Positions 9,065-17,497 of a stretch of 64,000 nucleotides of DNA are shown piece by piece; position 1 is the first letter of the stretch, and every line of letters begins with the position of its first letter. The DNA is taken from NCBI GenBank assembly GCA_016703945.1, contig JADJBC010000060.1, positions 124,001 through 188,000 of the forward strand, read 5' to 3'. Origin of the DNA: Candidatus Aalborgicola danicus. GTDB lineage: Bacteria > Pseudomonadota > Gammaproteobacteria > Burkholderiales > Burkholderiaceae_C. The notes below the pieces were generated by a model. It saw only the letters and a program-made list of their open reading frames with translations. It did no database searches and was not told the origin of the DNA. A program made the translations under genes and the position numbers.

Positions 9065-9591
9065 AAGCGAAGTTCCTCGTTCCACTGGCACTATTCGTGG
9101 TGCTGGTGCTGTTCCTGGCCGTGGGCCTGCGGCTGGACCCACGCGAAGTGCCTTCACCCTTGGTCAACAAGCCGGCGCCCGCATTTAAACTGGCACAGTT
9201 AGAGCAGCCCGAATTGCAGTTTTCGCCAGAAGATCTCAAAGGCAAGGTGTGGGTTTTCAATGTGTGGGCTTCATGGTGTGTTGCATGCCGGCAAGAGCAT
9301 CCGGTGTTGATGGACTTTGCGCGCGCCCAGATTGCGCCCTTGATCGGGCTGGACTACAAAGACCAGCGCAAAGACGCCTTGGGTGTGCTTAAACGCAGCG
9401 GCAACCCTTACGATTTGACGGCTTTCGATGCGGATGGCCGTGTGGGTATCGACTACGGCGTCTACGGTGTGCCCGAAAGTTATGTGATCGACAAGGCCGG
9501 CGTTATTCGTTACAAGCACATTGGTCCGATCACCAGCGAAGCCTTGCAGAAGACCATCATCCCCCTGATCAACGAGCTGAAAAAATCGTGA
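9061..9591 (+). CDS. ccmG: Thiol:disulfide interchange protein CcmG/DsbE
   Basis: 176 residues with an N-terminal membrane anchor (residues 5-22) and a thioredoxin fold facing the periplasm. The redox motif is WCVAC near residue 77, rather than the more usual WCPTC or WCEPC, followed by RQEHPVL and the cis-Pro region YGVYGVPESYVID. It reduces apocytochrome cysteines before heme ligation. Operon context fixes the role. Confidence 0.95.
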   Translation: MKAKFLVPLALFVVLVLFLAVGLRLDPREVPSPLVNKPAPAFKLAQLEQPELQFSPEDLKGKVWVFNVWASWCVACRQEHPVLMDFARAQIAPLIGLDYKDQRKDALGVLKRSGNPYDLTAFDADGRVGIDYGVYGVPESYVIDKAGVIRYKHIGPITSEALQKTIIPLINELKKS

Positions 9592-10049
9592 AAATTTTGT
9601 ATGTTTGGATACTGGTCTTTCTGACCAGTGGTGGCGTATGGGCAAAAGAGGCCATGCCATTGGCTGATGATCCGGCCGTAGAGCAGCGACTGATCGTGAT
9701 ATCCGAGGAACTGCGTTGCCTGGTTTGCCAGAACGAGTCGCTGGCCGGCTCGCGCTCCGATTTGGCCATGGACTTGCGCCGTGAGCTGCGCGGCTTGATC
9801 AAGCAGGGCAAAACGGATGAACAGATCAAGGAGTTCATGGTAAGCCGGTATGGCGACTTTGTGTTGTACCGCCCACCCGTCAAGCCCAGCACCTGGTTGT
9901 TGTGGGCGGGTCCGTTCGGCCTGATGGTTGTAGGTATCGCCTCGTTGTTTGTGTACTTGCGGCGGCGCAATACCGACATTGGGACCGGCGGTTTGACAGA
10001 TGACGAACGCAAGCGCGCAGACGCGCTGCTCCAGGAAGGCGAAAAATGA
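9588..10049 (+). CDS. ccmH: Cytochrome c maturation protein CcmH (CcmL type)
   Basis: 153 residues from a GTG start. A signal peptide (VFLTSGGVWA) precedes the hallmark motif LRCLVCQNESLAGSRSDLA near residue 42, whose two Cys reduce apocytochrome thiols. One membrane helix lies near residue 110 (WAGPFGLMVVGIASLFVYL). The short single-domain form is paired with a separate CcmI downstream. Confidence 0.96.
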   Translation: MKILYVWILVFLTSGGVWAKEAMPLADDPAVEQRLIVISEELRCLVCQNESLAGSRSDLAMDLRRELRGLIKQGKTDEQIKEFMVSRYGDFVLYRPPVKPSTWLLWAGPFGLMVVGIASLFVYLRRRNTDIGTGGLTDDERKRADALLQEGEK

Positions 10050-11284
10050 TTGTATTTTGGGTTGTGGGGGCACTGGCGGTCGTGCTGGTGCTGGGTTTGT
10101 TGTTTCGACCTTTCTTGCTGAAATCGTCTTCGTCCCAGGTGTCGCGCCGCCAAATGAATGCGGCCATATACCGCGACCAGGTCGCCCGTCTTGACCGCGA
10201 CCGTGCCGAAAACATGCTGGCCGAGGTGGACTATGAACAGGCCAAGGCTGAGTTGCAACGCCGGGTGATCGACGACACCAGCGAGGCCGACAACACGTCA
10301 ACCTTGCAGGCACCGAAGAAGACCATGCTGGCGATTGGCCTTGCCTTGCCAGTAGCCGCCATTGGCTTGTATTTGGCTTTGGGAAGCCCGGCAACGCTGG
10401 AACCCAATGGGCCACAACATGCCGCAACGACGCAAGACATGGACCGCCTGGTTGTGGGGTTGGCCAAGAAACTGGAGAGTGATCCTGACAACCTGCAGGG
10501 CTGGGCCATGTTGGCACGCTCCTACAAAATGTTGGGGCGCAATGTCGAAGCCGAGCAAGCCTTTGAACGCGCTGGGGCTTTTCTGGACACTGATGCGCAA
10601 TTGCTGGCCATCTATGCCGACCTCGCTGCCACCAACGCCAACGGTAATTTTGTAGGCAAGCCCATGCAGTTGATTCAGAGGGCATTGAAGGTCGATCCAG
10701 AAAATGCGATGGCGCTGTGGTTGGCTGGAACGGCCGCTTTTCGTAGTAAGCAGTTCGAATCCGCGATTCGCATTTGGGAGCGCCTGATCTCCAAGGTCGA
10801 GCCAAACTCCGAAGATTCACAAATGCTGCAGCAATCGATTGACGCGGCCTATGCGGCCATCGGTAAAACCGCACCACCGGCAGCAGCTCGCGCGCCAAAG
10901 GCCGTGCCCAATACCGGTGACACCGTGGCCCAGGCACCAAACGGTGCCAGCGTCAGCGGACAGGTCGACCTGGACCCCGCGCTAAAGATGCGGGCCGCAT
11001 CCAGCGACACGGTCATGGTGATTGCCCGTGTTCCAGGTACACGCATGCCCGTGGCGGTGGTTCGCGCCAATGCGTCTGAACTCCCTCTAAAGTTTACGTT
11101 GGACGATTCACTGGCGATGAGTCCGCAGGCACGGATTTCGGCAGCAGCCCAAGTCGAGGTGGAAGCGCGTATCTCAAAAACCGGAATGGCCCAACCTGAG
11201 TCTGGCGACCTGATGTCCGCGGTTCAAACCGTCAAGGTCGGTACCAAAGGACTCAAACTTCAGGTCAACAAGGTCCGGCCTTAA
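10046..11284 (+). CDS. ccmI: Cytochrome c maturation protein CcmI
   Basis: 412 residues. Two membrane helices lie near residues 3-22 and 93-113, with a basic cytoplasmic loop between. A periplasmic TPR domain follows (NLQGWAMLARSYKMLGRNVEAEQAFERA and a second repeat DPENAMALWLAGTAAF). The last 120 residues form the CcmI C-terminal extension. CcmI holds apocytochrome C-termini for the CcmFH heme lyase. It is the last of nine overlapping ccm genes. Confidence 0.95.
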   Translation: MIVFWVVGALAVVLVLGLLFRPFLLKSSSSQVSRRQMNAAIYRDQVARLDRDRAENMLAEVDYEQAKAELQRRVIDDTSEADNTSTLQAPKKTMLAIGLALPVAAIGLYLALGSPATLEPNGPQHAATTQDMDRLVVGLAKKLESDPDNLQGWAMLARSYKMLGRNVEAEQAFERAGAFLDTDAQLLAIYADLAATNANGNFVGKPMQLIQRALKVDPENAMALWLAGTAAFRSKQFESAIRIWERLISKVEPNSEDSQMLQQSIDAAYAAIGKTAPPAAARAPKAVPNTGDTVAQAPNGASVSGQVDLDPALKMRAASSDTVMVIARVPGTRMPVAVVRANASELPLKFTLDDSLAMSPQARISAAAQVEVEARISKTGMAQPESGDLMSAVQTVKVGTKGLKLQVNKVRP

Positions 11285-11303
11285 GCTGCGACGGGGCTTT
11301 GCG

Positions 11304-11840
11304 ATGATCGCCAGTGTTCTTTCTGGAATGAAGAAGCGCGAAGTTCTGTTGGCTTGTCTGCTCTTTGCGAATGTCCCATTCGCATGGGCCAAAACGCCCG
11401 GCGAAGTTCCAGTGGGTGGTGTCTTGCGTGATGTATCGATGCAGGGCATATCGGCTCCGTCGCGCAGGCTGTCAGATTTTCGAGGCAAACCTCTGCTGAT
11501 CAATGTGTGGGCCAGCTGGTGCGGGCCATGCCGCCAGGAAATGGGCTCGCTGGAGCGACTGTCTCGCCGTTATGGGGGCAAACAATTCAATGTCATTGGT
11601 ATATCCACAGACGATTACCGCGACCGCGCGCAGTCTTTCATAAAGACGTTCAACATCACCTTCAGCAATTTCATTGACCACGAGCTTTTTCTGGAAAACA
11701 TGCTCGGCGCAGAACGTCTGCCTTTGACCCTTTTGATTGATGCGGATGGTCGTGTGCTGGGCAAGTACTACGGTGCAAAGGAGTGGGACGGCCCGCAGGC
11801 GCTGAGCCTGATTGCCAAGACCATGAAGGTTAAGCTGTAG
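11304..11840 (+). CDS. TlpA-like periplasmic thioredoxin
   Basis: 178 residues (an internal ATG at 11328 is an alternative start and better fits the signal peptide MKKREVLLACLLFANVPFAWA). The thioredoxin domain contains NVWASWCGPCRQEMGSLERL with the WCGPC redox pair, and a cis-Pro region ERLPLTLLIDADG. It lies 19 nt after ccmI and probably belongs to the operon. TlpA/ResA proteins reduce periplasmic disulfides, often for cytochrome c or oxidase biogenesis, which fits the location. Confidence 0.92.
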   Translation: MIASVLSGMKKREVLLACLLFANVPFAWAKTPGEVPVGGVLRDVSMQGISAPSRRLSDFRGKPLLINVWASWCGPCRQEMGSLERLSRRYGGKQFNVIGISTDDYRDRAQSFIKTFNITFSNFIDHELFLENMLGAERLPLTLLIDADGRVLGKYYGAKEWDGPQALSLIAKTMKVKL

Positions 11841-11912
11841 GCGTTTGACACGCACTCCGCGTTTAGCGCGATCGATGTGCGAAAATACGAGTGTTGGTCC
11901 TTTTTAAGAGTT

Positions 11913-11988
11913 GCGGCTGTAGCTCAGTGGATAGAGTATTGGCCTCCGAAGCCAAGGGTCGTGGGTTCGATCCCCGCCAGCCGCACCA
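11913..11988 (+). tRNA. tRNA-Arg (anticodon CCG)
   Basis: A 76-nt cloverleaf. The acceptor stem GCGGCTG (11913-11919) pairs with CAGCCGC (11978-11984). The D-arm is AGCTCAGTGGATAGAGT. The anticodon loop CTCCGAA between TTGGC and GCCAA gives CCG, reading CGG. The T-loop GGTTCGATCC is standard. The 3' CCA is encoded at 11986-11988. Genes after it look acquired, so this tRNA may have served as an integration site. Confidence 0.96.
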
Positions 11989-12063
11989 ATCAAGGTAAAT
12001 CCACATAGTGAGTGCTCACATGAGCGAGATTTTCACTGGAGACCAATATTCATCGCAGCACTT

Positions 12064-12196
12064 TGGCCCAAAGTGGACCAATACTCACGAGCGACAAGCG
12101 TCAACTTTCATGGCCCACCTGTGGCCCATCCATGGCCCAAGTCTGGCCCACTAAATTTCCGGGATTGGTGAATTTTAATATTGGCCCCATGGCCCA
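12064..12196. repeat. TGGCCCA iteron-like repeats
   Basis: Six copies of TGGCCCA begin at 12064, 12111, 12122, 12133, 12144 and 12190. The middle four are spaced exactly 11 bp, about one helical turn, so they would present on one face of the DNA. The block sits in the 268-bp non-coding gap between the tRNA and the next gene. It could be a protein-binding array or a relic of an integrated element. Confidence 0.6.
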
Positions 12197-12256
12197 TCTT
12201 TTGACGACCAAAATTCAAGGTTCGTATCGCCGGTCTCTTCGAGGAGTTGTATCGGA

Positions 12257-12565
12257 ATGACAGATGATGCGCTGGAGCAACTCAAAGCCCAGGTCCGGAT
12301 GCCGCTGGTTGGGGACAAGGTCACCATCGACAAAAGGATCAAAGCGGAGATTCTTCTGATGCGTGGCCACGCCCGCATCGTTGAAGACAAGCCAGGATTC
12401 TTTGTGTGTGAGGCAAGCTTTGGCAAGGCCGTTGCAGACCAGAAGGAAAGTACCCTCTTTGACATGGTGACCAATGAAACCATTCGCTGGCAACCTTACA
12501 AGAGCCATCTGTTCGCCGTTCACAGTGCATTGTGCTGGGCGGTCTTGGGAATTTCACTTGGCTAA
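12257..12565 (+). CDS. Hypothetical protein upstream of the NYN protein
   Basis: 102 residues, starting ATG 12257 and ending 12 nt before the NYN gene, which suggests co-transcription. I do not recognise a family. The sequence is soluble, with a two-part pattern (KVTIDKRIKAEILLMRGHARIVEDKPGFF then VADQKESTLFDMVTNETIRW) and a hydrophobic C-terminus. No signal peptide or catalytic motif is evident. An unrelated fold fragment or small accessory protein of the downstream NYN protein are both possible. Confidence 0.55.
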   Translation: MTDDALEQLKAQVRMPLVGDKVTIDKRIKAEILLMRGHARIVEDKPGFFVCEASFGKAVADQKESTLFDMVTNETIRWQPYKSHLFAVHSALCWAVLGISLG

Positions 12566-12577
12566 ACGGAGAACGTC

Positions 12578-13372
12578 ATGATTGTTTTTCTGATCGATGC
12601 TGACAACCTGTCCTCAGCCACGTGGATTGAAGAGGCGTGCGCCAGTCTGGAATCCTCGGAAGGCAGCCTGTCGGTACGCAGAGCCTATGGCAGCGCAGAG
12701 AACCTCAAGGGCTTGTCACAGACCATGCTCGCATGGGCCATACGCCCGTTTGTGAATTTGTCCTTGACCAAGAACACCACAGATGTAGCCCTCGCAGTGG
12801 ACGCCATGGAACTGGCGTGCCATTCACCAAAGCCAACAGTCATCGCCATCGGTTCGGGAGACGCTGACTTTGTGCCGCTGGTCGTGCGCTTGCGCGAGCG
12901 TGGCATCCGCATGATTTGTGTATCCGAACGGACAAAAATGGCGTCCGAGGCAGTGCACGCCTATGACTCCGTGCTCTTTGTTGGCAAGGAAATGGTGAAG
13001 GGCCGGGCAAAGGAGGAAGTACCTGTTGCAGTGAGAAAGACACCGGCAAAGAAGTCTGTGGCGAAAAAAGCGCCATCAACGTCCGTTGCAGAACCCGCCA
13101 CAAAGAAAGTCGCTTCGAAGAAAGCCCAGCCCGCAGCAAAGAGCGGAGCAAAGACGGAAGTCACTTGGGAGGAAATCTTGCGGGCTGCGCCGGTGTTGGA
13201 AGCCGGTCAGACACAGCCACTCGGCGACATCGTCAAACAACTGCACGGCGCAAAGTTGATTGGCAAGAATGCGGCGTCGACCAAACTATTCAAGAAATTC
13301 CCGGACCATTTTGAATTGACACCGGCGAAGCAACCCAATCAGGTTCGCTATCTGGTATCGAAGGCGCAATAA
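12578..13372 (+). CDS. NYN-domain (PIN-like) protein with C-terminal OST-HTH/LOTUS-like region
   Basis: 264 residues. Residues 1-130 form an NYN/LabA-type PIN-like nuclease domain. The acidic residues expected in the active site are visible: IDADN near residue 6, TTDVALAVDAMELA near 65, and GSGDADFVPLV near 90. Residues about 140-195 are a low-complexity Lys/Ala linker. The last 65 residues (WEEILRAAPVLEAGQTQPLG..GKNAASTKLFKKFPDHFEL) resemble an OST-HTH/LOTUS RNA-binding module, a typical partner of NYN domains. The protein is probably an RNase with an RNA-binding tail. It lies in an islet beside a tRNA and restriction genes. Confidence 0.85.
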   Translation: MIVFLIDADNLSSATWIEEACASLESSEGSLSVRRAYGSAENLKGLSQTMLAWAIRPFVNLSLTKNTTDVALAVDAMELACHSPKPTVIAIGSGDADFVPLVVRLRERGIRMICVSERTKMASEAVHAYDSVLFVGKEMVKGRAKEEVPVAVRKTPAKKSVAKKAPSTSVAEPATKKVASKKAQPAAKSGAKTEVTWEEILRAAPVLEAGQTQPLGDIVKQLHGAKLIGKNAASTKLFKKFPDHFELTPAKQPNQVRYLVSKAQ

Positions 13373-13451
13373 TACGATTTAGGACGAGCAGGCCAGGCCT
13401 CACAAATAGTGGACTGATCTGGGGATAGCGGTGGGCATGTAGGTCGGACTT

Positions 13452-13506
13452 CTATTCCTATAGCCCTCGTGTCTATTGCGCAAGTCGCTATCGAAACAGT
13501 AGCGTG
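13452..13506 (+). repeat. Dispersed ~55-bp intergenic repeat, copy 3
   Basis: A divergent copy with TAGCCCTCGTG, then TTGCGCAAG, CGCTAT and AACAGTAGC in the same order and spacing as copy 4. It lies between the NYN gene and the poly-G tract. Confidence 0.5.
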
Positions 13507-13516
13507 AAGTCAGGGT

Positions 13517-13895
13517 ATGGCGGGGGGGGCGGCCCGGCCGGGGGGGGGGGGGCGGGGTGATCGACGAAAGCTCTACGGCCATAGCCATCCGCGACGGCTA
13601 CCCCGTGTCCCCCGGGCACACCTTGTTGATACCCAAACGGCACGCAGGCTCATTTTTCGATCTATCGGAACAGGAGCGCAGCGACCTGTTTGGCCTGCTT
13701 GACCGTACAAAGCTGGCTTTAGACGAAGAATTTCAACCACAGGGCTACAACATCGGCATCAATGACGGCGCTGCTGCCGGTCAGACCGTGCTGCATTTGC
13801 ATGTCCATCTGATTCCCCGCTATGACGGTGATCGACCCGACCCGCGAGGTGGGGTGCGGTGGGTCATACCTGACAAGGCGAAATACTGGCCATGA
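13517..13895 (+). pseudogene. HIT-family hydrolase with N-terminus lost in a poly-G tract
   Basis: The readable frame from GTG 13557 gives 112 residues of a HIT protein: ALAIRDGYPVSPGHTLLIPKRH-type strand, then AAAGQTVLHLHVHLIPRYDGD with the catalytic HxHxH triad. HIT proteins normally have about 13 more N-terminal residues, often with a CxxC pair. Exactly that stretch (13517-13556) is an abnormal G-rich run with a 13-G tract at 13540-13552. An ATG at 13517 is out of frame by one base. The gene is therefore probably intact in the cell and misread here, or truly broken. The stop overlaps the next start as ATGA, so it is coupled to the restriction enzyme gene. Confidence 0.75.
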
Positions 13896-14797
13896 CGCGT
13901 AACGAAGTTATCGCGGCGTTCAACACCATTCGTGTATGGCAAAACGGTGACCGGCGGGCAGTACACAAACCTCTGCTGGTATTGTTGGCACTGTCCCGCG
14001 TGAACGACGCCACTGCGCAAACGATGGATTGGAATGATGCCGAGCCTTTATTGAAAGGCCTGCTTGAAGAGTTCGGTCCGGATGGTTCGGCCAACACGCG
14101 GCACTACCCTTTCTGGCATCTACAGACAGATGGGATATGGCAGTTGCATGGCCCAGCGGCAATGCTGCATCGCCCTGCAGGCGCAACACCCACACTGACG
14201 GAGTTGCGTCAGAACCATATTCACGGTGGCTTCACCATGCCCATTTACAAGGCGCTAAAGGCTGATCCTGAACTCATCGGAATCGTGGCGCAGCGCATTG
14301 TGGATGCGCATTTTCCGGAAAGCATTCGCGGTGATGTTTTGGATGCTGTGGGTTTGGCACAGGTTGAGTCCATGGGCATCCCCAGGGATCCACAACGCAG
14401 ACGTGATCCAGCGTTTCGGGCCAAAGTACTGCTGGCTTACCAGTACCGCTGTGCCGTTTGCGGCCACGACCTGCGCATGGGGCAACAGTCGATTGGGCTG
14501 GAGGCTGCGCACATCAAGTGGTTTCAAGCCAATGGCGCAGACGAAGTGCCCAACGGAATTGCCATGTGCTCGCTGCACCACAAGGTGTTTGACCTGGGTG
14601 TTTTCAAGATTTTGCCGGAAACCTACCAGATGGTCTTCAGCCAGCATCTCAATGGCAGTGAGACTGCATCTGATCGCATGCTGGCGTATCACGGTGCCGG
14701 AATGATCCTGCCGCAGGCCAAAGAGTACCTGCCGCATTCAGCCAATCTGGATTGGCATGCCAGGCAGGTTTTCAAAAGCCCTGCAAGGAGCAGTTGA
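13892..14797 (+). CDS. SBD-HNH type IV restriction endonuclease (phosphorothioate-DNA type)
   Basis: 301 residues. The N-terminal half resembles the sulfur-binding domain of ScoMcrA-like enzymes: RRAVHKPLLVLLALSRV near residue 22, LLEEFGPDGSANTRHYPFWHLQTDGIWQL near 58-88. The C-terminal half is an HNH nuclease with zinc-type Cys (CAVCG near 189; CSLHH near 228), first His in AAHIKW near 208, Asn in PNGIAMC, and last His in LHHKVFDLG. Enzymes with this architecture cut DNA carrying phosphorothioate linkages, acting as modification-dependent restriction. No dnd modification genes are visible nearby, as expected for a type IV enzyme. The HIT gene upstream is translationally coupled. Confidence 0.85.
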   Translation: MTRNEVIAAFNTIRVWQNGDRRAVHKPLLVLLALSRVNDATAQTMDWNDAEPLLKGLLEEFGPDGSANTRHYPFWHLQTDGIWQLHGPAAMLHRPAGATPTLTELRQNHIHGGFTMPIYKALKADPELIGIVAQRIVDAHFPESIRGDVLDAVGLAQVESMGIPRDPQRRRDPAFRAKVLLAYQYRCAVCGHDLRMGQQSIGLEAAHIKWFQANGADEVPNGIAMCSLHHKVFDLGVFKILPETYQMVFSQHLNGSETASDRMLAYHGAGMILPQAKEYLPHSANLDWHARQVFKSPARSS

Positions 14798-14814
14798 TGA
14801 ATGTTTTATATGCC

Positions 14815-14870
14815 GAATTGGCCTCTACCCCACGTAGAATATGCGCAAGGCGCTATAGTATTTGTAGTGA
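14815..14870 (+). repeat. Dispersed ~55-bp intergenic repeat, copy 4
   Basis: One of the better copies: AATTGGCCTCTACCCCACGTAG, then TATGCGCAAGGCGCTAT and TTTGTAG. It follows the stop of the restriction gene by about 20 nt. Confidence 0.65.
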
Positions 14871-14982
14871 AGCTGTGCGATCAAATGTACAAACCGTTCC
14901 TGTTCGACAAGGAGCGGGGTGGTTGCTGCCTCAGCCTAATTTCGGTAGAGACACATAGTTTGGGTCAATTGGGAGATCTGCA

Positions 14983-15090
14983 GTGACTGCACAAACTTCG
15001 ATGATCAACATCCAGGTGGACGGTGACATCAAAAACTAGGTATTCCCTCTGGAACCTGAAGTGCCTCCCCGGTCTAAACGGTCATCGCCG
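14983..15090 (+). pseudogene. RelB/DinJ-like antitoxin remnant
   Basis: A short frame from GTG 14983 to TAG 15039 reads MTAQTSMINIQVDGDIKN, like the N-terminus of RelB/DinJ antitoxins. Immediately after the stop, another frame reads VFPLEPEVP, resembling the antitoxin C-terminus. The middle is missing, so this looks like an internally deleted gene. Both matches are short, so the call is tentative. Confidence 0.35.
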
Positions 15091-15539
15091 AAAAGGCTCC
15101 ACGCCATTGAAATTCTGGGCATGACCAACAGCCGTGTTAAGAATGCCGGCAATCTTGCTGGAAACGAAGACTCGCCTAAACCAGCGTAAAGTGGACATGT
15201 CAAATCCTTTGTAGATGGTAGATGCCCACTCTCTTTGGTAAATCAAATCGAGTACTTCCTTTAAAAAGTCAATTCACATGACACCCGCTCAACAACAATT
15301 GCAACAGAAGATCCAATGGCTGCGACCTTTCACCCGGTCTGCGGCATCCTTTTCGATGTCGACTGCCGGTTGGTTACCTGCACCAATACGAAATTTCCCT
15401 CTGAAAGTTATCAAGCGGATCATTGCGCAATACCAAAAGGGCATCCAGCGCGGCTGTAACGACTGCTGAAGCTTGGGGTTTTTCAGTTTCGCGATAGTCG
15501 GATTTTGGCGAAAGAGGTTGCGTCGCCAACCTGCGTGCA

Positions 15540-17147
15540 CTACCAGGCGGCAATGGACCCATCGGTGCGCGATTCGGTACCGCCACACAGCACGCCCGCC
15601 GCATCGCGCCAGATGATCTGGCCGCGCCCAAACGCCATTCGGTTAGCTTGCCAAGCGACTTCATGGCCCAGGCCGGCCAAGCTGTTAAACAAGTGTGATG
15701 CGGTGCTGTGCTCCATTTGCACACGTTTGCCAGCCTCCCATTCCCAGCGCGGAGCGTCCAGGGCGGCTTGCGGGTTCAGGCCAAAGTCCACGGTGTTCAT
15801 CACCATTTGCACATGGCCCTGCGGCTGCATGAAGCCACCCATCACGCCAAACGGCCCCACAGCCTGACCACCTTGGGTCATGAAGCCGGGGATGATGGTG
15901 TGGTAGGGGCGCTTGCCCGGTGCCAGGCAGTTGGGGTGGCCCTTTAGCAACTTGAAGTTGTTGCCCCGGTTGTGCAACGCAATGCCGGTGCCTGGCACCA
16001 CCAGTCCGGAGCCAAAACCCATGTAATTGCTCTGGATGAAGGACACCATATTGCCTTCACTGTCCGCCGTCGCCAGGTAAACCGTGCCACCACGGGGTGG
16101 CTCACCGGCAAGGGGCAGTGCAGCACGTTCACCGATCAGGCTGCGGCGTTCGTCAGCATATGCGTCCGTCAGCAAATCCTCCACACGGACCCGCATGTGG
16201 GCCGGGTCAGCAATGTGGGCAAAGCCGTCAGCGAAAGCCAGCTTGATGGCTTCAATCTGGCGGTGGTACGTGTACGGTGTGTCCCGCTCGGAAAACTCGA
16301 AACCTTTGAGCAACTGGAGCGCCATCAGTGTCACCAGGCCATGGCCGTTCGGCGGAATTTCCCACACGTCGTATCCGCGGTAGTTCACGCTGATGGGTGT
16401 ACACCAGTCGACCTGAAAATCCGCTAGGTCAAGTTCTGTCAAGGTGCCACCGGCGGATTGCACAAAGCGGCTGATGCGCTCGGCCAGTGGGCCGCGGTAA
16501 AAACTTTCCCCCGAAGTCTCGGCAATGGATTGCAGGGTGTCGGCATGCCCCAGAGCGCGCCAGAGCTCGCCTGCACGGGGTGCGCGCTCGGGTGCAAAGG
16601 TGTCAAACCAGTGTTTGAAGTAGTCGTCTTTGAACTGCTGACGAAAGGTGTTGGTGGCTTGTTGCCAGGCAAAAGCTACTGAGGGTGAAACGGGGAAGCC
16701 ATGGCGTGCGAGTTCTATCGCCGCGGCCATGCTGTGCGTCAGGGGCAGGCGCCCAAAACGCTGGGCCATCGCGGCCCATGCTGCCGGGGTGCCAGGTACG
16801 GTGACGGGAAGGGGCCCGTACTTCGGCACTTCGCTGTGGCCCAGTGCGGTCATGCGGTCCAGCGTCATCGCTTGCGGGGCGGGGCCACTGGCATTGAGAC
16901 CGTGCAACTTGCCTTGTGACCAGATCAAGGCAAAGGCGTCGCCACCAATGCCGTTGGCGGTGGGTTCCACCACCGTGAGTGCGGTGGCGGTGGCAATGGC
17001 GGCATCGATGGCATTGCCACCAGCTTGCAAAATATGGAGGCCGGCCTGCGCCGCCTGCGGCTGTGATGTGGCCACCATGCCTCGCTGGCTATAAACCACA
17101 TTGCGGCGCGAGGCATAGGGGCTGTGCAGCGGGTCGAAATCAAGCAT
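15540..17147 (-). CDS. Gamma-glutamyltransferase family protein (YwrD-like)
   Basis: 535 residues. The family N-terminus is clear: GMVATSQPQAAQAGLHILQAGGNAIDAAIA near residue 24. The autocatalytic cleavage site and Thr nucleophile lie in GGTVYLATADSEGNMVSFIQ near residue 353, followed by GSGLVVPGTGIALHNRGNNF. No signal peptide is seen, unlike classical periplasmic GGT, which fits the cytoplasmic YwrD-type. The likely role is hydrolysis or transfer of gamma-glutamyl groups, for example from glutathione or related compounds. It appears monocistronic. Confidence 0.92.
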   Translation of the reverse strand: MLDFDPLHSPYASRRNVVYSQRGMVATSQPQAAQAGLHILQAGGNAIDAAIATATALTVVEPTANGIGGDAFALIWSQGKLHGLNASGPAPQAMTLDRMTALGHSEVPKYGPLPVTVPGTPAAWAAMAQRFGRLPLTHSMAAAIELARHGFPVSPSVAFAWQQATNTFRQQFKDDYFKHWFDTFAPERAPRAGELWRALGHADTLQSIAETSGESFYRGPLAERISRFVQSAGGTLTELDLADFQVDWCTPISVNYRGYDVWEIPPNGHGLVTLMALQLLKGFEFSERDTPYTYHRQIEAIKLAFADGFAHIADPAHMRVRVEDLLTDAYADERRSLIGERAALPLAGEPPRGGTVYLATADSEGNMVSFIQSNYMGFGSGLVVPGTGIALHNRGNNFKLLKGHPNCLAPGKRPYHTIIPGFMTQGGQAVGPFGVMGGFMQPQGHVQMVMNTVDFGLNPQAALDAPRWEWEAGKRVQMEHSTASHLFNSLAGLGHEVAWQANRMAFGRGQIIWRDAAGVLCGGTESRTDGSIAAW

Positions 17148-17497
17148 GGTGGTTTAGGCGAAAAATGATCAGTTAGCGGCTGTGGGCAGGTCATTAGTCC
17201 AGTGGCACTTGCTTGCGAAGGCGGCGTCACAGCCCTCCACAATCGGCATGCGCGCATCGGGATTTTGTCGTGTCAGTAGAGTATGGTCGAGAAAACCGCT
17301 TCGTCAGCCGGGTTTTCGAACAGCAAAAGGTGTAGAACTGTCATGAACATGGTTTCGATCCCTGCAATGAGGATTCGAGCATAGTTGGGATTGTTGTTCA
17401 TGCTTGTTGTTATAGAACTGGATAGCGCGGCGCTGACCAATTCCCTAACCAGTACCATACTTGTGAGTTGACACCGGTAGTCCTGCGAGGAGACCTC
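17148..17497. other. Intergenic region between divergent genes
   Basis: This 350-bp stretch separates the reverse-strand gamma-glutamyltransferase from the forward-strand S41 peptidase and must hold both promoters. An AGGAG ribosome-binding site precedes the peptidase at about 17488. I see no RNA gene or repeat. Confidence 0.5.

Larger units (their letters stand above)
14798..15539. other. Gene-poor region with relics
   Basis: No convincing intact gene is present. The stretch holds one dispersed repeat (14815-14870), a short RelB/DinJ-like remnant (14983-15090), and unassignable sequence up to the gamma-glutamyltransferase stop. Short open frames here do not resemble proteins I know. Confidence 0.6.

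Noticed and set aside
12063..12260. 65-codon open frame after the tRNA
   Set aside because: It is made largely of the TGGCCCA repeats and has no ribosome-binding site.
17208..17226. TGGCACTTGCTTGC considered as a sigma-54 promoter
   Set aside because: The spacing between the -24 and -12 elements is one base too short and no matching regulated gene is near.
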